IMG/VR virus record: IMGVR_UViG_3300047586_000186
Span: 1 to 21,221 of that record
Direction: 5' to 3' (one strand)
Length of the DNA: 21,221 nt
DNA from: a virus
Part shown: positions 13,855 to 18,797 of the stretch, piece after piece
How the letters are laid out: the number at the start of each line of letters is the position of its first letter
Position numbering within the stretch: position 1 is the stretch's first letter
Translations under genes and position numbers: made by a program
Notes under the pieces: model-generated
Databases searched by the model: none
Seen by the model: only the letters and a program-made list of their open reading frames with translations
What the model was told of the DNA's origin: nothing

Positions 13855-14336
13855 CCGCCTCCCGTCTTGCGCAGCTTCGCGGCTAGGGCGTGGAGGGCGG
13901 CGGCAGGGGCCATCGGCTCGGTTTGAACCATGCGCGAACCCCGTTTCCTGAGCCGGGCATTTGAGGCGGTGGCGATGCAGTCATCGGGGCCCCACCAGGT
14001 AACGGCGAAAGACCAGTCCCGGTCGGGCATGGCCTTGATCGCTGCCTCGGCCTCGGCCCATGCGGCATCGAGAGAGTCGGGGGCTGGAGGAAGCATGGCG
14101 AGGGCCTGCCCCCGCAAGTCGCCGATCAGTTGGGCTTTCCGGTCGTCCATCATCGTCCTCCAATCGCTTCGTCCAGCGCGCTCACGCAGTAAAACGAGGA
14201 ATGCCGCACGTTCCGCGTCGGCTCCGGCCTTCGCGGCCGTATAGCCGTTGCGGGCCTCAACCCGATCTAACTCAGCCATGTCGTCTTCGGTGACGCCCAA
14301 GGCATCAAGGATGGCGCGGCGGTTGAGTTCAGCCAT
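13851..14336 (-). CDS. Hypothetical helical protein (161 aa)
   Basis: ATG 14336 follows GGAGGC and overlaps the upstream stop as TGATG. It starts MAELNRRAILDALGVTEDDM, continues as charged helices (RVEARNGYTAAKAGADAERA), then has a distinct region AWAEAEAAIKAMPDRDWSFA and VTWWGPDDCIATASN. An internal MMDDRKAQLIGDL could be a second start. It ends in a basic helix. No family recognised. Confidence 0.6.
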   Translation of the reverse strand: MAELNRRAILDALGVTEDDMAELDRVEARNGYTAAKAGADAERAAFLVLLRERAGRSDWRTMMDDRKAQLIGDLRGQALAMLPPAPDSLDAAWAEAEAAIKAMPDRDWSFAVTWWGPDDCIATASNARLRKRGSRMVQTEPMAPAAALHALAAKLRKTGGG

Positions 14337-14596
14337 CACTTGCCTCCGATCGCTGCATCGAGCGCATCGGCCGTTGGGCGGGCTCGCTCCTCGATCGCCT
14401 GGCGCAGGTAGACGACCAGGTCGAGCGCTTCCTGGTAGGCGTCCACCAGGGCATCGCGCCCGTTGTGGGCCTGCAGCGGTGTGCCGTAACGCAGACGGCC
14501 AACCTGGTCGCGTTCGACCATGTCGGCGATGACCAGCTCCCAGATCGGGGGGCCAGCGGTAAGGACCGGGGCGGGCTGGTCGCTGATCTTGCTCAT
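14336..14596 (-). CDS. Small helical protein, possibly MazG-like NTP pyrophosphohydrolase (86 aa)
   Basis: Begins MSKISDQPAPVLTAGPPIWE, followed by LVIADMVERDQVGRLRYGTP and LQAHNGRDALVDAYQEALDL, then VVYLRQAIEERA. The block xADMxxRDxxGRxRYGTPLQxxNGRDAxxDAYxEALDLxVYLR is one I know from many phage small proteins. The DAYQEALDLVVYLR helix resembles those of all-alpha NTP pyrophosphohydrolases, but the full MazG EExxE motif is not visible. Its ATG overlaps (ATGA) the stop of the VRR-NUC remnant upstream, showing that it once followed an intact nuclease gene. Confidence 0.6.
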   Translation of the reverse strand: MSKISDQPAPVLTAGPPIWELVIADMVERDQVGRLRYGTPLQAHNGRDALVDAYQEALDLVVYLRQAIEERARPTADALDAAIGGK

Positions 14597-14640
14597 CGCA
14601 GCACCGCCGCGATACGGTCGAAGTCGGACGGCCGGAAGAG
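14593..14640 (-). pseudogene. C-terminal remnant of a split VRR-NUC gene
   Basis: The minus strand ends an open frame with LFRPSDFDRIAAVLR and a TGA that overlaps the next gene as ATGA. This matches the end of the intact VRR-NUC protein at 15236-15559 (LFRPSELPQIAELLR). Upstream of LFRP the frame runs into the opposite-strand HNH gene and stops making sense. It fits the far end of the gene whose N-terminus survives at 15985-16089. Confidence 0.7.
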
Positions 14641-14642
14641 GG

Positions 14643-14651
14643 TGCTATAAT
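14643..14651 (+). promoter_or_regulatory. Extended -10 promoter of plus-strand HNH gene
   Basis: TGCTATAAT is a perfect extended -10 element (TGn plus TATAAT), the only consensus sigma-70-type -10 I noticed in the window. Seven bases separate it from the ATG at 14659, so transcription should start at or next to the A of the start codon, giving a leaderless mRNA. There is no good -35 match (GTCGGA at the expected distance). Confidence 0.65.
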
Positions 14652-14652
14652 G

Positions 14653-14666
14653 GGTGGCATGCCACC
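14653..14666. promoter_or_regulatory. 14-bp perfect palindrome over the HNH start codon
   Basis: GGTGGCATGCCACC is its own reverse complement and is centred on the ATG of the plus-strand HNH gene, directly after its -10 box. It could be an operator for self-repression or a 5' fold limiting initiation. Part of the symmetry could be chance. Confidence 0.35.
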
Positions 14667-15243
14667 TCTTCACACACCCGAGAGCTTCTGGCGATCGGTG
14701 GCCAAGTCCAACGGTTGTTGGATCTGGACCGGCCATACCGATCGCGGTGGCTATGGCGCGCTGCGATACCAAGGCCGCATGGTCAAGGCTCACATCCTGG
14801 CCTATGAACTCATCGTCGGGCTGGTGCCGGAAGGCCTCGAACTGGACCATCTTTGTCGTGTCCGAACGTGCGTCAACCCGGCTCATCTGGAGCCGGTGAC
14901 CCACCAGGAGAATGTCAGACGCGCCTTCGCGCTCAAGACTTCCTGCCGGAATGGACACCCCTACGCTGATGCCAACAATCTGGTCATCAACGCGGCGGGA
15001 GCCCGTCTCTGTCGGCTGTGTAGGAACAGCTTCGACGCGGCCCGCCGGCGCCGAGTGCGGCGCGACCGGGGATTGCAGACGCCGCGCGGCGAGCAGCACC
15101 ACAACGCCAAGCTGACGGAGGCTCATGTCCGCGCCATCCGAGCAGCGAGCGGAACGCTTGACGAGGTTGCCGCGCGATTTGGCGTGAGTCGAAGCAACGT
15201 CGGCCTCATTCGACAGCGCAAGTCCTGGGGTTGGCTCACCTGA
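14659..15243 (+). CDS. HNH homing-type endonuclease with C-terminal DNA-binding domain
   Basis: 194 residues, the only plus-strand gene. It begins MPPLHTPESFWRSV and CWIWTGHTDRGGYG, the usual start of this HNH group. The catalytic block is LELDHLCRVRTCVNPAHLEP (Asp63, His64, Asn73, His76). A zinc module follows (C96-x3-H, C118-x2-C). Residues about 148-192 (KLTEAHVRAIRAASG, DEVAARFGVSRSNVGLIRQR) form a helix-turn-helix that would fix target specificity. The start is ATG 14659 because the upstream in-frame ATG at 14650 overlaps the -10 box. It lies where a VRR-NUC gene is interrupted, on the opposite strand to all neighbours and with its own promoter, as expected for a mobile endonuclease gene. 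Its stop overlaps the intact VRR-NUC stop convergently by 8 bases. Confidence 0.9.
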   Translation: MPPLHTPESFWRSVAKSNGCWIWTGHTDRGGYGALRYQGRMVKAHILAYELIVGLVPEGLELDHLCRVRTCVNPAHLEPVTHQENVRRAFALKTSCRNGHPYADANNLVINAAGARLCRLCRNSFDAARRRRVRRDRGLQTPRGEQHHNAKLTEAHVRAIRAASGTLDEVAARFGVSRSNVGLIRQRKSWGWLT

Positions 15244-15559
15244 GAAGCTCGGCAATCTGAGGCAGTTCGCTGGGCCGGAAGAGATGCGTCTCGACGCCCG
15301 GACAGGCGTGGAGCATCGAGAGCCAGCGGTCCTGATGCGGCGTCGTCTTGCCGTTCTCGCGCTTGAGCTCGATGAAGACGAGCCGCGGCGGTCGGCACAA
15401 CGCGAGATCCGGCCAGCCGCGTTCGCTCCACTTGGAGAGCATCGGGTGATACAGAGCCCAACCGAACAGCTTCGCTAGATCAGTGACCTGCCTCTGAAAG
15501 TCGCGTTCGGTGATAGCGGGCAGCTTGGTCAGTGAGGAGTGCCGTGCGGTAGCCCGCAT
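15236..15559 (-). CDS. VRR-NUC domain nuclease, intact copy (107 aa)
   Basis: A PD-(D/E)XK-superfamily nuclease; family members act on branched or structured DNA. Catalytic residues are visible as Asp51 (SERGWPDLAL), Glu64 and Lys66 (LVFIELKREN) and Gln76 (TTPHQDRWL), the usual VRR-NUC arrangement. The N-terminus MRATARHSSLTKLPAITERD, FQRQVTDLAKLFGW matches the fragment at 15985-16089 (KLPALSEANFQRQVLDLARILGW), and its C-terminus matches the fragment at 14593-14640. GGGAGG touches the ATG at 15559, too close for an ideal ribosome site; I place the start by homology to the fragment. The first 80 bases overlap the HNH gene upstream in another frame. Confidence 0.85.
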   Translation of the reverse strand: MRATARHSSLTKLPAITERDFQRQVTDLAKLFGWALYHPMLSKWSERGWPDLALCRPPRLVFIELKRENGKTTPHQDRWLSMLHACPGVETHLFRPSELPQIAELLR

Positions 15560-15953
15560 CCTCCCGGTAGCGCCGGCGACGTTGCCCGTCCCGACAGGAT
15601 CGGCAGTATGCGAGCGTCCCATCGCGCTTGAACTGAAGGTTCGTCCGGTCATGCTGGCACCGCAGCCGATGTGGTTGCCGTCGCACGTTTTCCGCGCCTG
15701 TCACTGGTTCGAGGTGCGCTGGATTGCAGCAGGCGGTCACGCGGCAAAGATGGTCCAGATGCAGACCGTCGGGGATCGGGCCTACCACAAACTCGTAGGC
15801 CAGCCGGTGGGTATAGAGCACGACGCCGCCCCGGCCGCCAGCGCCAATCCGACCATAGCCCGCCTTGTCGACGAACCCTGTCCATAGCCAGCAATCGCCC
15901 TTCTGAACCTTCGGCCAGAAGCGGGTCGCAAGTGGGGTGAAGCGTGGTGGCAT
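15480..15953 (-). CDS. HNH homing-type endonuclease, shortened C-terminus (157 aa)
   Basis: Paralogue of the plus-strand HNH protein: MPPRFTPLATRFWPKV, CWLWTGFVDKAGYGRI, then LHLDHLCRVTACCNPAHLEP (Asp67, His68, Asn77, His80) and the zinc module C99-x-H and C117-x2-C. It lacks the C-terminal helix-turn-helix; instead its last 26 or so residues are encoded by DNA that is also the start of the VRR-NUC gene in another frame. The start is ATG 15953 rather than an in-frame ATG at 15977, because a -10 box lies between them. It interrupts the reading frame of a VRR-NUC gene after the LGW codons. Confidence 0.88.
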   Translation of the reverse strand: MPPRFTPLATRFWPKVQKGDCWLWTGFVDKAGYGRIGAGGRGGVVLYTHRLAYEFVVGPIPDGLHLDHLCRVTACCNPAHLEPVTGAENVRRQPHRLRCQHDRTNLQFKRDGTLAYCRSCRDGQRRRRYREDAGYRTALLTDQAARYHRTRLSEAGH

Positions 15954-15962
15954 CGTATGTGT

Positions 15963-15971
15963 ATTGTACCA
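15963..15971 (-). promoter_or_regulatory. Extended -10 promoter of minus-strand HNH gene
   Basis: Reading the minus strand, TGGTACAAT is an extended -10 (TGn plus TACAAT, one mismatch to TATAAT). Nine bases separate it from the ATG at 15953, so the transcript should be leaderless or nearly so. It mirrors the promoter of the other HNH gene in form and spacing. Confidence 0.55.
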
Positions 15972-15984
15972 TCCCATGAGCGGA

Positions 15985-16089
15985 CCAACCGAGGATACGC
16001 GCCAGGTCGAGTACCTGCCGCTGGAAGTTGGCTTCAGACAGCGCCGGCAGCTTGTCGGCTCGGGAGTGGGCGGCGCGCTCGGTGCTCAT
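15985..16089 (-). pseudogene. N-terminal remnant of a split VRR-NUC gene
   Basis: ATG 16089 overlaps the previous stop as ATGA. The first 35 residues (MSTERAAHSRADKLPALSEA, NFQRQVLDLARILGW) match the intact VRR-NUC N-terminus, then the frame runs into the HNH gene and continues only as an out-of-frame translation. With the C-terminal remnant at 14593-14640, which keeps the downstream ATGA, these look like the two ends of one original gene. Confidence 0.7.
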
Positions 16090-16244
16090 GTGGGCGTTTT
16101 CTCGTCCAACGGTGGAGCGATGTCCATCGTTCCGGGTCGTGCCTCGGGGGTGGCGATGTGGGTACCGTCCAATAGCGGAAGGGTTGCCTTCGTCGTCTCC
16201 TTGGGCTCCGGCGCGAGCAGCGCGGCGAGAAGATCATCATTCAT
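16086..16244 (-). CDS. Small acidic protein of unknown function (52 aa)
   Basis: MNDDLLAALLAPEPKETTKA, then TLPLLDGTHIATPEARPG and an acidic end. ATG 16244 overlaps the end of the repeat-protein gene by 8 bases, and its stop overlaps the VRR-NUC start as ATGA. The ALLAPEP segment and its DNA (23 bp at 16202-16224) recur at the end of the gene at 17747-18490, so part of this gene was duplicated or exchanged. No function assigned. The long proline-repeat extension of this frame upstream is an out-of-frame reading of the neighbour. Confidence 0.5.
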   Translation of the reverse strand: MNDDLLAALLAPEPKETTKATLPLLDGTHIATPEARPGTMDIAPPLDEKTPT

Positions 16245-16833
16245 GGTCGTTCTCGAAGATCGAGGGGCTCTCCGGCGTCCAGCGACAGCCACATTGTTCG
16301 GCGTGAAGGGCCAGGATTGCGGGGTAGTTGGCGGCGTAGGCCTTGGTCCCGGCGGCGTAGGCCTGCCTCCTGGCAGCGTCGGCCTTGGTCCGGGCGGCGT
16401 CGGCCTTGTTCCAGGCGGCGTAGGCCTTGGCCCAGGCGGCGTCGGCCTTGTTCCAGGCGGCGTAGGCCTGCCTCCTGGCGGCGTTGGCCTTGGTCCCGGC
16501 GGCGTCGGCCTTGTTCCAGGCGGCGTAGGCCTTGGCCCAGGCGGCGTTGGCCTTGGTCCCGGCGGCGTAGGCCTGCCTCCTGGCAGCGTCGGCCTTGGTC
16601 CAGGCGGCGTCGGCCTTGTTCCAGGCGGCGTAGGCCTTGGCCAAATCCGGGATGGACGAAAGATCGGCGGGCCTGAAGCGCAGCAAGCGCTCGGGACGCT
16701 CGCTCTCCGGCTTGACGGTGTTGATATCGTGCAAACGGCGGGCGGCACTCTCCGGCGTCTCGGGGCTCAGGCAGACACCGTGGTGCCAGTGGTGCCAGGC
16801 GGCCTCGACGTTGGTCCAGTCGTAGTCAGTCAT
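16237..16833 (-). CDS. Heptad-repeat helical protein with LHAEQC..W end (198 aa)
   Basis: ATG 16833 has ACAGGAG upstream. Residues 1 to about 62 form an N-terminal region (MTDYDWTNVEAAWHHWHHG, PERLLRFRPADLSS). Then come fifteen 7-residue units of the form x-x-K-A-(Y/D/N)-A-A, arranged as three copies of a 35-residue block (WAKAYAA, WNKADAA, xTKAxAA, RRQAYAA, xxKAxAA), which should make one long Ala-rich helix. The C-terminus is ILALHAEQCGCRWTPESPSIF. The combination of Ala/Lys/Tyr helical repeats and an LHxxxCxxxW...IF end is one I recall from other phage and bacterial proteins of unknown role. It may be structural or scaffold-like. Confidence 0.75.
   Translation of the reverse strand: MTDYDWTNVEAAWHHWHHGVCLSPETPESAARRLHDINTVKPESERPERLLRFRPADLSSIPDLAKAYAAWNKADAAWTKADAARRQAYAAGTKANAAWAKAYAAWNKADAAGTKANAARRQAYAAWNKADAAWAKAYAAWNKADAARTKADAARRQAYAAGTKAYAANYPAILALHAEQCGCRWTPESPSIFENDHE
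16330..16644. repeat. Fifteen 21-bp tandem repeats, organised as three 105-bp blocks
   Basis: On the plus strand each 21-bp unit starts GGCGGCGT(A/C/T)GGCCT. Units 2, 7 and 12 are alike (GGCCTGCCTCCT ending), units 4, 9 and 14 share a GGCCTTGTTCCA ending, and units 5, 10 and 15 a GGCCTTGGCC ending. The array is therefore a 5-unit, 105-bp block copied three times (16330-16434, 16435-16539, 16540-16644). It stays in frame in the minus-strand gene. Slippage or unequal recombination is the likely origin. Confidence 0.9.
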
Positions 16834-16849
16834 CGGTCGGCTCCTGTAG
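16831..16849 (-). repeat. Repeated start-site module, copy 1
   Basis: The 19 bases on the minus strand, CTACAGGAGCCGACCGATG, contain the ribosome site and start codon of the heptad-repeat gene. They are identical to those at 18488-18506 before another gene, so the same translation-start module was copied. Confidence 0.7.
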
Positions 16850-16873
16850 ATGGTTTGATAGGGTTCCGGCGCT

Positions 16874-17042
16874 TCATTCATCGGCCTCCATCCACGCCTC
16901 GACCGCATCGGCCAGTTGGATCAGGGCCTCGGGGATCGTTTGTCCTCCGGCGACGCAGCCGGGCATTGAGGGCACCTTCGGCCGTCCACGAACCGTCCTC
17001 CAGTTCGGGATAGACACGAACCGTGAAATCACACCAGTGGTC
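16874..17042 (-). pseudogene. HicB-like domain interrupted by a one-base frameshift
   Basis: In one frame the minus strand reads HWCDFTVRVYPELEDGSWTAE; in the frame one base off it continues VPSMPGCVAGGQTIPEALIQ and LADAVEAWMEADE to a stop at 16874. Joined, this is a classic HicB-type antitoxin fold (YPELEDGSWTAEVPxxPGCVAxGxTxxEAL). An extra G near 16976 (GAAGGTG for GAAGTG) breaks it. It may be a real mutation or a sequencing error. No HicA toxin gene is seen beside it. Confidence 0.55.
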
Positions 17043-17750
17043 CCCATGTCGTAACTCTGAGTCATCCATAACGGGTGGTAATTCGCCCGGGGAGATGTCT
17101 ACGTGTTGTGTGAACACCGGCTCGTACACGCCGTAGGAGTCCGGTTCGCCCCAGACAGCGGTGATCTTGTCGCCCAGTTCCGTCCGGGCTCCGAACCTAT
17201 CTAGGAACTCCGGCGACACACGAACGAGCCGGGCCCCCATCGAAGCCCTTTCGATAGCCCCAGCGCGTACCCGCTCGTCGTGTTGGGTTCCGGCGGCGGC
17301 GAGGTCGGCGAGGACGGCACGAAAAGCTACCCACCGCTCAGCCTTGCCATTGAGACGTTTGATCTGTTCGATCATCGGCAGATCCCCAGCCCCGATGACA
17401 TCGCCAATCTCGGCGCTCATGACTTCGGGCAGAACACCGCGTGCTGTATCGACCAGCGCGGCCAGCCGAAGATTTGCCCATTCGAGTTCGTTCCGTGTGA
17501 CAACGTAGTCGTGCTCGGCCTCATCTTTTGCGGCTTCGGCTTCGGTGAGAGCGGCGAGGAGTTGGTCGTAGAGTGGCGCGGGGATGCCGTATATCGCAGC
17601 GGTCGGTGCCCCGTCCTTCGGGATCGTGCTGTATTTAGTGACGAACACTTGCCGTTCCAGATCGGCGCGGAGGTCGGTGCGGCCGCGGCTAGAAACTGCA
17701 AGGTTCTCTGCAATACTTGCTGTCAGCGCCGGATCCCTATCGGTGCTCAT
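16878..17750 (-). CDS. Helical protein fused to a HicB-like region (290 aa, frameshifted tail)
   Basis: ATG 17750 overlaps the preceding stop as ATGA, with GGAG upstream. Residues about 1-60 contain RGRTDLRADLERQVFVTKYS and IYGIPAPLYDQLLAALTEAE; a coiled coil follows (EAAKDEAEHDYVVTRNELEW), then LADLAAAGTQHDERVRAGAI, a segment shared with the next gene upstream. A C-terminal part (YPELEDGSWTAE) begins a HicB-like domain, but the frame changes near 16976, so the last 30 or so residues (ALNARLRRRRTNDPRG) are probably not the original ones. Function unknown. A HicB-like end in an otherwise helical protein would suggest protein or DNA binding. Confidence 0.6.
   Translation of the reverse strand: MSTDRDPALTASIAENLAVSSRGRTDLRADLERQVFVTKYSTIPKDGAPTAAIYGIPAPLYDQLLAALTEAEAAKDEAEHDYVVTRNELEWANLRLAALVDTARGVLPEVMSAEIGDVIGAGDLPMIEQIKRLNGKAERWVAFRAVLADLAAAGTQHDERVRAGAIERASMGARLVRVSPEFLDRFGARTELGDKITAVWGEPDSYGVYEPVFTQHVDISPGELPPVMDDSELRHGDHWCDFTVRVYPELEDGSWTAEGALNARLRRRRTNDPRGPDPTGRCGRGVDGGR
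17273..17299. repeat. 27-bp dispersed repeat, copy 1
   Basis: Identical to 17917-17943; both lie inside neighbouring genes and encode the shared AAGTQHDE segment on the minus strand. This points to duplication or recombination between the two genes. Confidence 0.7.
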
Positions 17751-18490
17751 GTGGGCTCCGGCGCGAGCAGCGCGTCGCGGGGGGCGTCGCGGCACTCGCA
17801 GACGGGCCATAGGCACTCACCCGACAGATGGTCGCCCCACCAATGGCTGCACTTCGGGCACCGGGCCTGTTCCCAGTGTTCGCAGGTCATCACTTGGACC
17901 GCCTCTTTGCGGACCTGCTCGTCGTGTTGGGTTCCGGCGGCGGAGAGGTCGGAGAGGAGACGTTGCGCTACAGCTACAGGACAGTCGTTCTCGGGGTCAT
18001 CCCGCTCGTGGGGCTCACCCTCGCAATAGAGGCACTCCCCCGACTCCATGATATTCGCCGGATCGCAGAGTGGACGTAGCGCCTCCAGCAGCGCCGCTAC
18101 TTCGGCTTCGTCGGCACGCGCCTCGGCCGCGTCGGCACGAGCCGCCTGCTTATCCCACTCCTGACCAGCCGCGGTTAGCGCGTTTTGGAGGCCAGCAATC
18201 CCCTGTTCGGCGTCGGTGGGGTCGGCGAGGAGGTCACTCTCAATGGCAGCGCACAACTTGCGGAGTTCCTGTTGCAGATATGCCTCCGGCGCGGTTAGGG
18301 CGACGAACCACAGACCCTCGTCCTCGGCTTGCTGATCCACCAGAGATCGCAGTGCCGCTACCCGCGACTCGGCGGCGGCGAGAGCGGCGAGGGCGCGGCT
18401 GGCGTCACAGGGCCAGAGCCCAACGCACCATCGGCAGAACTCGTTGTCACTCGGCTGGTGCCGTTCCAGCGCGGCGCGGAGGTCATCCAT
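17747..18490 (-). CDS. Coiled-coil, Cys-rich protein of unknown function (247 aa)
   Basis: ATG 18490 sits in the repeated start module with AGGAG. The N-terminus (ALERHQPSDNEFCRWCVGLW, PCDASRALAALAAAE) has a CxxC pair and is a block common in small phage proteins. The middle is a coiled coil (DKQAARADAAEARADEAEVA). Further CxxC-type sites occur in MESGECLYCEGEPH, MTCEHWEQARCPKCSHWWGD and CLWPVCECRDAPRD, probably binding zinc. LSAAGTQHDEQVRKEA is shared with the next protein. It ends DALLAPEPT. It appears assembled from modules also present in neighbours; function unknown. Confidence 0.65.
   Translation of the reverse strand: MDDLRAALERHQPSDNEFCRWCVGLWPCDASRALAALAAAESRVAALRSLVDQQAEDEGLWFVALTAPEAYLQQELRKLCAAIESDLLADPTDAEQGIAGLQNALTAAGQEWDKQAARADAAEARADEAEVAALLEALRPLCDPANIMESGECLYCEGEPHERDDPENDCPVAVAQRLLSDLSAAGTQHDEQVRKEAVQVMTCEHWEQARCPKCSHWWGDHLSGECLWPVCECRDAPRDALLAPEPT
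17917..17943. repeat. 27-bp dispersed repeat, copy 2
   Basis: Exact match to 17273-17299, in the same reading phase, within the 247-residue gene. Confidence 0.7.
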
Positions 18491-18797
18491 CGGTCGGCTC
18501 CTGTAGGGCTGCTCTGAGATGGTCTACTGCATCTTGGAGGCCAAGCCCAAAGCGTTCACGCACCACGTCCAGCGCGGCATCCTCGATGTGGCGCAGCCGC
18601 TCGTTCTCGCCAGTAAGGGCGAGGATTGCGTTGTGACACCGCTCGTTCTCCCGCTCGGCGGCGGCGCGGGCCTGCGCTTCGATAGCGAGGATGGCAGCGA
18701 CGTGTCGGCGGCTTGCCCAAGGGGCCAGGGCCAGGCGTTCATCCATCTCGGTTTTCAGCAGCGCCCGTCCTGCCTCGGTGCTAGGTGTGTCGCTCAT
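18483..18797 (-). CDS. Coiled-coil protein (104 aa)
   Basis: ATG 18797 has AAGGAG upstream and overlaps the replication gene stop as ATGA. After MSDTPSTEAGRALLKTEMDE and RHVAAILAIEAQARAAAERE, the protein is a helical coil rich in Glu, Arg and Ala (NERCHNAILALTGENERLRH). A final helix (ERFGLGLQDAVDHLRAALQE) follows. No family recognised. It overlaps the next gene by 8 bases. Confidence 0.65.
   Translation of the reverse strand: MSDTPSTEAGRALLKTEMDERLALAPWASRRHVAAILAIEAQARAAAERENERCHNAILALTGENERLRHIEDAALDVVRERFGLGLQDAVDHLRAALQEPTDG
18488..18506 (-). repeat. Repeated start-site module, copy 2
   Basis: Identical 19-base ribosome site and start codon as at 16831-16849. Confidence 0.7.

Noticed and set aside
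16330-16644. Possible CRISPR array
   Set aside because: The 21-bp units are contiguous without spacers and are in-frame protein-coding repeats.
16245-16748. Minus-strand frame with Arg-Pro-Thr-Pro-Pro-Gly repeats upstream of the 52-residue gene
   Set aside because: Out-of-frame reading of the same tandem array; only the part after the ATG at 16244 is kept.
15937-17013. Plus-strand 358-codon frame with collagen-like Gly-Val-Gly-Leu-Pro repeats
   Set aside because: It is the antisense reading of the 21-bp tandem array; the minus-strand frame has a ribosome site, sensible flanking domains and coupling to its neighbours.
16874-17042. Complete HicAB toxin-antitoxin system
   Set aside because: Only a HicB-like domain, broken by a frameshift, is present; no HicA-type small basic protein lies beside it.
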